Shown: positions 20,970-30,988 of the stretch, piece after piece | Layout of the letters: every line of letters begins with the position of its first letter | Position numbering within the stretch: the stretch's first letter is position 1 | Assembly: GCF_963678635.1 (NCBI RefSeq) | Contig: NC_087067.1 | Location: 5,558,647 to 5,622,646, forward strand | DNA from: Symsagittifera roscoffensis | Taxonomy: Eukaryota > Xenacoelomorpha > Acoela > Convolutidae | Reading direction: 5' to 3' | DNA: 64,000 nt | Made by a program: the position numbers and the translations under genes | The notes under the pieces: model-generated | What the model saw: only the letters and a program-made list of their open reading frames with translations | Databases searched by the model: none | What the model was told of the DNA's origin: nothing

Positions 20970-23900
20970 TTATTCTAATCGGGGTGATGTTTCATCTTTT
21001 GCAAGGTAAAATTTTATATTTTTTGGTATTTCGACTGTAGTTTTTCGTGTAAGTAATTCAGGTGGTGTATTTCGGCTTAATGTATCTGGTATTGCGAGAT
21101 TTTTTCCTGCTGTCCAAACTATATGTAAGTTTGGAAATTTCATTAGTATTAATTGAAATCTATAAACTCGATGATTTGGATTTGACTTCTGTGTAAGGAA
21201 AAAAATGATTGGTTTATGATCTGTGAATAGGACTGTTGGATGTTTTGATCCAAGTATTAGAAATTCATATTCTGTAAGTGTATAAATGATAGCTGTACAT
21301 TCTCTCATTAGAGTTGAGAGTCGTAGCTCTGCTTGAGTGAATAATCGGGAATTTGCTGATATAAGGTTCATTTTATTTGTACCGTTGTTTGATTGTATTA
21401 ATGCTGCGCCGATGCCAAAATTGGAAGCATCGCACATTGCATAGAATGGTTGATTTGGGTCTGGAATTGTGTTTGAAATTTGTTCAGTTAAAAGTTTTTT
21501 AACTTCTTCAAATCGTTTTTGATGTTCAGTATTCCATTCAAAATTATTTTGTTGTCTTAGGATATTATAAAATGGTCTTAAATATAATTGCATTTTATAA
21601 ACGTATTTGCTTAAGAAGTTTAACATTCCAAGGAATTCTTGGATTTTCTTTTTGTTTGTTGGTGGTTGAAGTTTTTGAATAGCATCAATGCGTGATTTCA
21701 ATGGAGTGATTGTGTTTCTTTCTATGTTATGTCCTAAAAATTTAACTCTTGTTAAGAAGAAGTGAGATTTGTCGGGGGCGGCCTTCAGATTTTCGTTCTG
21801 AAGTATTTTATGATAGTGTTCTAAAAATGTAAACATTTCTTCTTTTGTCTGTGATTGCATAAAAACATCGTCTAAGTAGGTGATTGCGTTTTTCTTAAGT
21901 ATTAGTGGTCTAAAAATTTTGCTCATAAAAGCTGAAAATGCTGCTGGTCCTATGGATATTCCATAGAATAGGCGGTTGAATTCGTAATGTTGATTTCGAA
22001 TAACAAATTGTGTTAAACGTCGTGATTGTTCATCTAGTGGCATTTGATTGTATGCACTATTCATGTCTGCGGTTGTAAAGTATTTTCCGTTTATTTTTGT
22101 TAAAATAACTTGTACTGGTTCAATAGGCCAATTGCATTTTGATTCGTCTATTAGTGAATTGAGATATCTAGCGTCTAAAACTATTTTTAATGATTCTCCT
22201 TTTGCTAGGATAATAACAGGGTTAATAAATGTGTTACCTTTTGGTTGTTCTTCTTTGTTTACCGGTGAGATAATTTTGTATTGTTCTAAAATATCAAGTA
22301 ATCTATTTACTTTGTCGTGTAAATGAATTGGTACTTTACTAGCTCTTTGTTTCTTGAATACTGCGTCAAGTTTTAACGGGAGATGTGGTGATGAACTGAT
22401 TTTTCCAACATCAAATTTTGATGTTGCATGGACTGATGAATATTTTATTAGCTGTTTAGCTAACTTATCAAATTCGTCTTGTGTTATTTGTGAATGTTGG
22501 AAGTTAAACATTGTTAAAAACTTTTGTTGATGTTCTGTATAGTTGGTTATGTTGAATATAGGTTTGAAATATGGGGTTTTTGTGAAATAGTCTGTATTTT
22601 TTTTTTCATTACTTATTATATTATTGATGGATATTTCTTCGTTAAGAATTGTGGATTGACAAATATCTAATAATTGGAGTATATTATTTACGCGGTATGC
22701 TTTTTCATGTATGGGTGATATTGTAGCGTTTGTTTCGCAATATCCTAAAAGTCCTAAGGGTAATGTTACTTTGTATGGTGTATTGTTATATATATGCAAC
22801 GAAATGGTGTCTGAATTCGTATTTTTCAAATGTTTTATCGATGAGATCGTGATTTTGAAAAACTTATGGATAGGTTTGAATTCAAAGTCTGACATAAAGA
22901 GTTGTTGTTTATTTTGATTTTTATCATATTGGTGAACTTGTTTTATTGAAAAGTTATATATATCTCCTGATAGTGGTTTCAGGTGTTTCCGTTTTTGGTT
23001 ATAAATTGGGTAAAATTTTGAAAAGAATGGTGGTTGTTTATTTAATCTTTGAAAAAATGTTAGAGCTGTATTTTTTGTTTTTGTATATTTATCTTTGATT
23101 AGTATTTTACTATTCAATATGTTGATTGTTGGTATATATTTCGAGATAAATGGTATGCCAATGATATTGTGTTTAATATCCGTGATATGAAATATCTGTT
23201 TAAATGGTTGGTTTAAAATTTTGTTTTGTTCCATTGTTCTTGTGGGAAGAAGGAATAATTGAACTTTTCCATAATTTATTAGTGTTGATCCTTGTGCTGT
23301 TGCTAGTTTACTAGAGGTTGCAAGAGGCGTTAATTTTGGGTGTAATGTTTTGATTTCATTCAATGTGGGAATGTTAATTATGTTTGATTCTGCTCCTGAA
23401 TCAATTAAAAAATCAATTTCAAGGTCTGGTGGTTGAAATTCCTTGTTTCTTGGGCTTTCTAAAAGAAATGGTATTGTCCAAATTGTCCCTGGTAATGCGA
23501 GATTTTTTCCTGCTGTCCAAACTATATGTAAGTTTGGAAATTTCATTAGTATTAATTGAAATCTATAAACTCGATGATTTGGATTTGACTTCTGTGTAAG
23601 GAAAAAAATGATTGGTTTATGATCTGTGAATAGGACTGTTGGATGTTTTGATCCAAGTATTAGAAATTCATATTCTGTAAGTGTATAAATGATAGCTGTA
23701 CATTCTCTCATTAGAGTTGAGAGTCGTAGCTCTGCTTGAGTGATTAATCGGGAATTTGCTGATATAAGGTTCATTTTATTTGTACCGTTGTTTGATTGTA
23801 TTAATGCTGCGCCGATGCCAAAATTGGAAGCATCGCACATTGCATAGAATGGTTGATTTGGGTCTGGAATTGTGTTTGAAATTTGTTCAGTTAAAAGTTT

Positions 23901-25175
23901 TTTAACTTCTTCAAATCGTTTTTGATGTTCAGTATTCCATTCAAAATTATTTTGTTGTCTTAGGATATTATAAAATGGTCTTAAATATAATTGCATTTTA
24001 TAAACGTATTTGCTTAAGAAGTTTAACATTCCAAGGAATTCTTGGATTTTCTTTTTGTTTGTTGGTGGTTGAAGTTTTTGAATAGCATCAATGCGTGATT
24101 TCAATGGAGTGATTGTGTTTCTTTCTATGTTATGTCCTAAAAATTTAACTCTTGTTAAGAAGAAGTGAGATTTGTCGGGGGCGGCCTTCAGATTTTCGTT
24201 CTGAAGTATTTTATGATAGTGTTCTAAAACTGTAAACATTTCTTCTTTTGTCTGTGATTGCATAAAAACATCGTCTAAATAGGTGATTGCGTTTTTCTTA
24301 AGTATTAGTGGTCTAAAAATTTTGCTCATAAAAGCTGAAAATGCTGCTGGTCCTATGGATATTCCATAGAATAGGCGGTTGAATTCGTAATGTTGATTTC
24401 GAATAACAAATTGTGTTAAACGTCGTGATTGTTCATCTGGTGGCATTTGATTGTATGCACTATTCATGTCTGCGGTTGTAAAGTATTTTCCGTTTATTTT
24501 TGTTAAAATAACTTGTACTGGTTCAATAGGCCAATTGCATTTTGATTCGTCTATTAGTGAATTGAGATATCTAGCGTCTAAAACTATTTTTAATGATTCT
24601 CTTTTTGCTAGGATAATAACTGGGTTAATAAATGTGTTACCTTTTGGTTGTTCTTCTTTGTTTACCGGTGAGATAATTTTGTATTGTTCTAAAATATCAA
24701 GTAATCTATTTACTTTGTCGTGTAAATGAATTGGTACTTTACTAGCTCTTTGTTTCTTGAATACTGCGTCAGGTTTTAACGGGAGATGTGGTGATGAACT
24801 GATTTTTCCAACATCAAATTTTGATGTTGCATGGACTGATGAATATTTTATTAGCTGTTTAGCTAACTTATCAAATTCGTCTTGTGTTATTTGTGAATGT
24901 TGGAAGTTAAACATTGTTAAAAACTTTTGTTGATGTTCTGTATAGTTGGTTATATTGAATATAGGTTTGAAATATGGGGTTTTTGTGAAATAGTCTGTAT
25001 TTCTTTTTTCATTACTTATTATATTATTGATGGATATTTCTTCGTTAAGAATTGTGGATTGACAAATATCTAATAATTGGAGTATATTATTTACGCGGTA
25101 TGCTTTTTCATGTATGGGTGATATTGTAGCGTTTGTTTCGCAATATCCTAAAAGTCCTAAGGGTAATGTTACTTT
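20970..25175 (-). pseudogene. pol: Pol: RT-RNase H, protease, second RT-RNase H
   Basis: The frame continues that of Gag after a single stop at 25178-25176. From 24914 there are 1,314 uninterrupted codons. The upstream RT has TADMNSAYNQM and YLDDVFMQ, the catalytic aspartates. Its RNase H follows, with CDASNFGIGAAL, RECTAI and FTDHKPI. It then runs directly into a second protease (DSGAESNI) and a complete second RT-RNase H with the same motifs. The second unit is the product of a 2,403-bp in-frame tandem duplication. The downstream RNase H ends with the natural sequence PDTLSRNTPPELL, which the upstream unit lacks because it is fused to the protease linker. After 20970 the pol frame is lost by a frameshift. 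Confidence 0.9.
21082..23484 (-). repeat. Tandem duplication, downstream unit (2,403 bp)
   Basis: Sequence at 21082-23484 repeats at 23485-25887 with an offset of exactly 2,403 bp (801 codons). I noted about a dozen differences, so identity is roughly 99.5 percent. The junction at 23484/23485 joins the start of the protease linker (tattgtccaaatt) to the end of RNase H (tggtaatgcgaga). It retains a complete reading frame and the tyrosine codon that is a stop in the other unit. Confidence 0.95.
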
Positions 25176-25887
25176 TTATGGTGTATTGTTATATATATGC
25201 AACGAAATGGTGTCTGAATTCGTATTTTTCAAATGTTTTATCGATGAGATCGTGATTTTGAAAAACTTATGGATAGGTTTGAATTCAAAGTCTGACATAA
25301 AGAGTTGTTGTTTATTTTGATTTTTATCATATTGGTGAACTTGTTTTATTGAAAAGTTATATATATCTCCTGATAGTGGTTTCAGGTGTTTCCGTTTTTG
25401 GTTATAAATTGGGTAAAATTTTGAAAAGAATGGTGGTTGTTTATTTAATCTTTGAAAAAATGTTAGAGCTGTATTTTTTGTTTTTGTATATTTATCTTTG
25501 ATTAGTATTTTACTATTCAATATGTTGATTGTTGGTATATATTTCGAGATAAATGGTATGCCAATGATATTGTGTTTAATATCCGTGATATGAAATATCT
25601 GTTTAAATGGTTGGTTTAAAATTTTGTTTTGTTCCATTGTTCTTGTGGGAAGAAGGAATAATTGAACTTTTCCATAATTTATTAGTGTTGATCCTTGTGC
25701 TGTTGCTAGTTTACTAGAGGTTGCAAGAGGCGTTAATTTTGGGTGTAATGTTTTGATTTCATTCCATGTGGGAATGTTAATTATGTTTGATTCTGCTCCT
25801 GAATCAATTAAAAAATCAATTTCAAGGTCTGGTGGTTGAAATTCCTTGTTTCTTGGGCTTTCTAAAAGAAATGGTATTGTCCAAATT
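23485..25887 (-). repeat. Tandem duplication, upstream unit (2,403 bp)
   Basis: This is the partner of 21082-23484. It carries the C-terminal part of the Gag-protease ORF and the first RT-RNase H. The TAC-to-TAA change at 25178-25176 is specific to this unit. The extra differences close to the junction (about 23486-23494) may be junction-associated mutation. Confidence 0.95.
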
Positions 25888-27854
25888 TTTTCTTTGGGTT
25901 GTTCTTTTTGTATATTTTGGTAAATGTGATTCGTATTTAAGCTTTTTATTTTGTCATTTTCGTTGGGTTTACTTACCGTGTTAATTTCGTTTATGTCTTG
26001 TGCAGTTTGTGTAGAATTGATGGGTTCAATGTAATAATTGTGAAGAAGTTCCAACTGATTTTCATATATGTGTGATGTAAAAGGTTGTTCATATATAATA
26101 GGTTCGTAGTCGTTTTCGACTGCTATCATATTGATGGAAATGGTATTTTCTGTATCACTTTCTGTGTCTGATGATTCACAGTTTATTTGATTTAATTGTA
26201 GTTCGTTATTTCCTGTGTCATCAATTCCTGGGGGGTCTGATGTTGTTTCTTCACTTGATTGTACTTCATTAATTTGTCTCTGATGTTTTGGTGTACTATC
26301 TCTGTGTCGATGTTTAGAATTATCATAATGGTTATTATTTCTATGTGGTGATTGAGAATAATTTCTATATCGATTATTATAACTTGAATTTCGATTTTGT
26401 GAATTATTCCGTGATCTGTTTTGATGATTATTATTTGATCTGTGATAGTTTGATCTGTTATATGAGTTATTTCTTGATCGGTTGTTCGGGTAATTCTGAT
26501 TTCGATCGTTCGAATAACTTCTATTTCTATTATGTGAATAGTTTCTGTTTCTGTTATATGATGAGTTTCGTGATTGATTATTGGAATAGTGTTTATTCCT
26601 TGGGTTTGATTGGGAACTGGATCTAGAAACAAATTGTGTTGCATTGGAATTTGATCTTGAATAGTTATTTCGACTATTTGATCGATTATAATTATTTTGT
26701 GAATAATTCTGTGTATTTCTTCGTTCTGGTGATCTTCCTCTATAACTTGAGTTATATGGTGATTGATTCCTTGTGTAACTGGTGTTGTTCGGAAGTGGTT
26801 TTCCTGAACTGTTGTTACTGTATATGTTTTTGTTTGGTAAATTTTGATCTTTCTTCATATATTGATAGAATGATTTGTTTGGTTCTCTATGTTTTTGAGG
26901 TTTGTTCTGGTTATCTTGTTGTTTTTGTCTACATTCAGAGATACTATGTCCGTATCGTCGGCAATAATTACACCATTTTTTGAAAGATGGTTTACCTTTA
27001 AAATTTGGGTGTTTTTCATAAATATTTAGTATTTCAGTGATTTTTTCAACTAGATCTGTATCTGATTCCTGTATGTTACTGATGTGCGTAGTATTTGTTT
27101 CGATTCGATTAACATACTGTAGTTTTAGATTTTTTGTTTCTTCGAGTTTCATTGTGATTTCCGCTTGTTCTAGTTTGTCTACTAGTTTTCGAAAATCTAA
27201 ATCTGGCTCTCGAATTGAGGAAGGATGAGATGCTCTCTTTTTTATTGCTATTTTCCTTAATTGAGGTGTTAAGGTCATCATTAAAATTTCTGTCATTTTT
27301 GTGTTTTTATAGTCATGTGTATTTAATGAATATGCTTTTCGAACTAGTGTTTCGATGCGTACTGCTAATTGTTTGATGGTTTCATTTGGTAATCTGCGAA
27401 TTTCATTACATAAAACTCTTTGGTGTTGTTTATTTCTTTCGGAGTCAAACATTTTTGAAAATTCTTGTGTAAATCTTTTCCAATCTGATTTTATTTCTAT
27501 AGGTAATACTGAAAACCATTTTTGGGCTGCGCCATCTAAGGTTGTTTGTATCAACGCTGTGCGTCGATGTATCCAATTTTGATGTAATGGTGTATTAATT
27601 GGTTCAGGTCCTATATTTAAAATTAAATTTGCTGTTACTGCATTTAAATAATCTTCTACAGAATATTCAGGATCTGTTCCTGTGAAAACCATTAGTGGTT
27701 TATTTGATGTTATTGATGATCCACCCATAAGGTATGGATTCATTGTAATTTGTAGTGATTCTGCGGCATTTGGCATTTGTGAAAAATTTGAAAGTTGAAT
27801 CTTTGTTATTTCGTGTTGTTGAAGATAATATGGGAGTGGTATTTCGTTTTGCAT
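25176..27854 (-). CDS. gag-PR: Gag-protease ORF of the LTR element (892 aa)
   Basis: It starts at a true ATG at 27854. Residues about 55-260 form a retrotransposon Gag (capsid-like) domain with the typical AQKWFSVLP and W-x-x-F-x-x-F motifs (WKRFTQEFSKMF). A single CCHC zinc knuckle (CNYCRRYGHSISEC) lies near residue 300 and is followed by about 190 residues of Arg/Ser/Asn/Tyr-rich low-complexity sequence, likely RNA-binding. An acidic linker leads to an aspartic protease with DSGAESNI near residue 685. Gag and protease are in one frame. The ORF ends at a TAA (25178-25176) where the duplicated unit has a Tyr codon, so the stop looks mutational rather than a programmed readthrough site. Only 14 bp of upstream sequence are visible before the gap. 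Confidence 0.9.
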   Translation of the reverse strand: MQNEIPLPYYLQQHEITKIQLSNFSQMPNAAESLQITMNPYLMGGSSITSNKPLMVFTGTDPEYSVEDYLNAVTANLILNIGPEPINTPLHQNWIHRRTALIQTTLDGAAQKWFSVLPIEIKSDWKRFTQEFSKMFDSERNKQHQRVLCNEIRRLPNETIKQLAVRIETLVRKAYSLNTHDYKNTKMTEILMMTLTPQLRKIAIKKRASHPSSIREPDLDFRKLVDKLEQAEITMKLEETKNLKLQYVNRIETNTTHISNIQESDTDLVEKITEILNIYEKHPNFKGKPSFKKWCNYCRRYGHSISECRQKQQDNQNKPQKHREPNKSFYQYMKKDQNLPNKNIYSNNSSGKPLPNNTSYTRNQSPYNSSYRGRSPERRNTQNYSQNNYNRSNSRNNYSRSNSNATQFVSRSSSQSNPRNKHYSNNQSRNSSYNRNRNYSHNRNRSYSNDRNQNYPNNRSRNNSYNRSNYHRSNNNHQNRSRNNSQNRNSSYNNRYRNYSQSPHRNNNHYDNSKHRHRDSTPKHQRQINEVQSSEETTSDPPGIDDTGNNELQLNQINCESSDTESDTENTISINMIAVENDYEPIIYEQPFTSHIYENQLELLHNYYIEPINSTQTAQDINEINTVSKPNENDKIKSLNTNHIYQNIQKEQPKEKIWTIPFLLESPRNKEFQPPDLEIDFLIDSGAESNIINIPTWNEIKTLHPKLTPLATSSKLATAQGSTLINYGKVQLFLLPTRTMEQNKILNQPFKQIFHITDIKHNIIGIPFISKYIPTINILNSKILIKDKYTKTKNTALTFFQRLNKQPPFFSKFYPIYNQKRKHLKPLSGDIYNFSIKQVHQYDKNQNKQQLFMSDFEFKPIHKFFKITISSIKHLKNTNSDTISLHIYNNTP

Positions 27855-27868
27855 TTGAGTTGGTTGGT

Positions 27869-28068
27869 NNNNNNNNNNNNNNNNNNNNNNNNNNNNNNNN
27901 NNNNNNNNNNNNNNNNNNNNNNNNNNNNNNNNNNNNNNNNNNNNNNNNNNNNNNNNNNNNNNNNNNNNNNNNNNNNNNNNNNNNNNNNNNNNNNNNNNNN
28001 NNNNNNNNNNNNNNNNNNNNNNNNNNNNNNNNNNNNNNNNNNNNNNNNNNNNNNNNNNNNNNNNNNNN
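27869..28068. other. Assembly gap of 200 N
   Basis: A run of exactly 200 N, likely a placeholder of arbitrary size. It separates the Gag start from the microsatellite, and the 5' LTR and primer-binding site of the element must lie in or beyond it. Confidence 1.
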
Positions 28069-29564
28069 GTTTCTATGTATGTATCTATGTATGTTTCTAT
28101 GTATGTATCTATGTATTTATCTATGTTTGTATCTATGTGTGTATCTATGTATGTATCTATGTATGTATCTATGTATGTATCTATGTATGTAACTATGTAT
28201 GTATCTATGTATGTATCTATGTATGTATCTATGTATATTTATCTTGTTATATATTTATGTGTAGGTATTTATGTGTATGTCTGTGTATATGTATGTATGT
28301 GTAAATGTATAAGCATTTGTATGTAAGTGTATTTGTTTACGCATGTACATGTGTGTAAGTGTATGCATATGTAGATTTATGTTAGTTTATTTGTAAGTAT
28401 GTGTGTAGGTAAGTATGTGAAAACGATTTAATTTTTGTATATTTTTGTATGTGTATTTGTTTAAATCTGTTTATGTTTTTTATGTGTATGTAAGTATGTA
28501 CGTGTATATATCTAAATATATTCATATATATATCATTTATGTGAATGGGTATTTAAGTGTATGTATGAATGAATGTATGTTTATGTATGTGTTTAGGTAT
28601 GTAAATATCAGTATTCATGTGTATAGGTATGTGCATGTATGTATAATTTCTATTTGTTTGAATGTGAGCGGAAGTGCATGTTTGCATTTATGTATATTTT
28701 CATGTAAGTATGTGTCTATCTATGTATGCATCAATATATGTATCTGTATTTATCTATGTATGTAGCAATGTATGTAATTATGTAAGTCTCAATGTATGTA
28801 TCTATGTATAAAATTATAAGTGTGTATGTGTGTATGCATCTAAATATGTATGCACTTATGTATGAAAGTATCTATGTCTATATGTATCTGTATATATGTA
28901 TGCATATTGATATGTATCTATGTATGTATGTGTGTATATATGTTTGTATCCATGTATGTATGTATCTATGCATGTATGTATCTATGTATGTATGTTTCTA
29001 TCTATGTAGGCATTTAAATATGTATGTAAATATGTATGTATATATCTATGTATGTATCTATGTATGAACCTTGTATGTATCTACGTGTGTTTATGTATGT
29101 AAGTATATATGTATCAATGCATGTATGTACGTATCTATTAATGTATGCATCTATGTATGTATGTAATTATGTATGTGTGCATCCATGTATGTACTTATCT
29201 ATGTATGTATCCATGTATGTATGTAAGTGTGTATGTATGTATGTATGTATGTATGTATGAATGTATGTTTCTATCTAAGCAGACATTCAAGTATGTATGT
29301 ATATATCTAAGTATGTAGCTACGTGTGTTTATGTATGTAATCAAGTATCTATGTATGTATATATGTATCGATGTATTTATGTACGTATCCATTAATGTAT
29401 GCATGTAAGTTGTATGTAAGTATGTATCTATGTATGTTGCTGTGTATGTAGCTATGAATGTATGTGTAAATGTTTGTATATATGTATGTATGTACACGTA
29501 ATTATGTATATATGTATAAGTATGTTTATGGGTATGTGTATGAGTGTAATGTGTGTAATGTATG

Positions 29565-29598
<34 letters not shown>

Positions 29599-30486
29599 TG
29601 TATGTATGTATGTATGTATGTATGTTTGTATGTAGATATGTATTCAGGTATGAAAGTATTTGTATTTATAAGTGTGTTATATGTATGTATATTACTATTA
29701 GTGTCCATGTGTGTATGCATCTAAGTATGTATGTACCTATGTATGAATGTATCTATGTCTATCTGTATCTGTATATAAGTATGTATATTGATATGTCTCT
29801 ATGTATGTATGTATCTACCTATGTAGGCATTTAAGTATGTTTGTATGTATCTATATATAAATCTTTTATGATTTAATGTATCTATGTTTGTATCTACGTG
29901 TGTTTATGTATGTGAGTATGCATCTAAGTATGTATATATGTATCAATGGATAAATGTACGTATCTATTAAAGTATGCATCTATGTATGTATGTAATTATG
30001 TAAAAGTGCATCCATGTATGTAATTATCTATATATGTTTCCATATAAGTATGTGTGTATGCATCTATGTATGTATGTAATTATGTAAAAGTGCATCCATG
30101 TATGTAATTATCTATATATGTATCCATATGTGTATGTGTGTATGTATGTATGTATGTATGTATGTATGTATGTATGTGTATATGTATGTATGTGCATATG
30201 TGTGTAAGTGTATTTGTTTATGCATGTACACGTTTGTATGTGCTTGAATGAGCCTGTGTGTATGTGTTATTATTTGTAGATTTATTTATATATATATATA
30301 TGTAAGTATGTGTGTAGGTAAGTGTGTGCATATGATTGTAAGTGTATATTTTTGTATGGGTTTATGTATAAATATGTATATGTTTTTTATGTGTATGTAT
30401 GTACGTAGATATATTTACATATATATATTTATGTATGTATGTGTATGTCTGTGTATATGTATAAATGTACGTATGTGTATTTGTCT
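28069..30486. repeat. Degenerate GTAT / ATCTATGTATGT microsatellite, 2.4 kb
   Basis: Almost the whole span is built of GTAT tetranucleotides with ATCT interruptions. It is purest at 28080-28230, 29220-29260, 29555-29630 and 30130-30180. It shows no base pattern of coding; the long Tyr/Met/Val/Cys ORFs on the plus strand and Ile/His/Thr ORFs on the minus strand are direct products of the tetramer. A near-duplicate segment of about 80 bp occurs at 29970-30050 and 30055-30135. Confidence 0.95.
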
Positions 30487-30559
30487 AACCTAGTCTGTTC
30501 TACTTTTCTTTAGTTTTTCCTATTTTTTCATTTTGTAATTTAGTTTCCAGTAAAAAAGT

Positions 30560-30895
30560 CTAGTACCGATTTGTAATACTTTGTTGCTTTGTGACCTGAG
30601 TCACCGCAGAGACCAACGGTCTTAGCGTTTCCAAAAAATTTATTCTACTACTCCGATTTGTAATACTTTGTTGCTTTGTGACCTGAGTCACCGCAGAGAC
30701 CAGCGGTCTTAGCGTTTCCAAAAAAATTACTCTAGTACTCCGATTTGTAATACTTTGTTGTTTTGTGACCTGAGTCATCGCAGAGACCAGCGGTCTTAGC
30801 GTTTCAAAAAAAAAATTAGTCTAGTACTCCGATTTGTAATAAATTGTTGCCTTTGTGACCTGAGTCACCGCAGAGACCACAGGTCTCAGCTTCAT
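30560..30895. repeat. Four tandem units of about 87 bp
   Basis: The motif gatttgtaata starts at 30568, 30655, 30742 and 30831 (periods 87, 87, 89). Each unit contains gtgacctgagtcaccgcag or a one-base variant, and the first three carry cggtcttagcgtttc. Units differ mostly in A-run length. The stretch gacctgagtcaccgc contains the short palindrome tgagtca. Confidence 0.9.
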
Positions 30896-30988
30896 AAACA
30901 GTCAAAACTTGAAAGGAAAACATTCAATATATTAAGCTCAACATCAAAACAGTTGGATAAGAAAACTTGGTTTGAAAACTATCGTATT

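Larger units (their letters stand above)
10448..27868 (-). mobile_element. Large Ty3/gypsy-type LTR element with env-like and extra ORFs
   Basis: Read on the minus strand, the order is Gag, protease, RT, RNase H (27854-20970), integrase (about 20690-18852), small hydrophobic ORFs, a proline-rich ORF (17947-16805), a membrane glycoprotein (16817-14200), a Ser/Pro-rich ORF (14203-13474), a 331-codon ORF (13399-12404), a non-coding 1.5 kb, and a 410-bp LTR (10857-10448). The protease-RT-RNase H-integrase order is that of Ty3/gypsy. At more than 17.4 kb it is far larger than the usual 5-9 kb, partly because of a 2.4-kb internal duplication. Nonsense codons and frameshifts in pol, integrase and the glycoprotein make this copy defective. 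The 5' LTR falls in or beyond the gap at 27869. Confidence 0.9.

Noticed and set aside
28069-30486. Many long ORFs on both strands in the GTAT microsatellite
   Set aside because: A tetranucleotide repeat has no stop in several frames; the predicted Tyr/Met/Val or Ile/His/Thr repeats are composition artefacts.
30560-30895. CRISPR-like array
   Set aside because: The units are head-to-tail copies of one 87-bp sequence with no distinct spacers, in a eukaryotic context; a simple tandem repeat.
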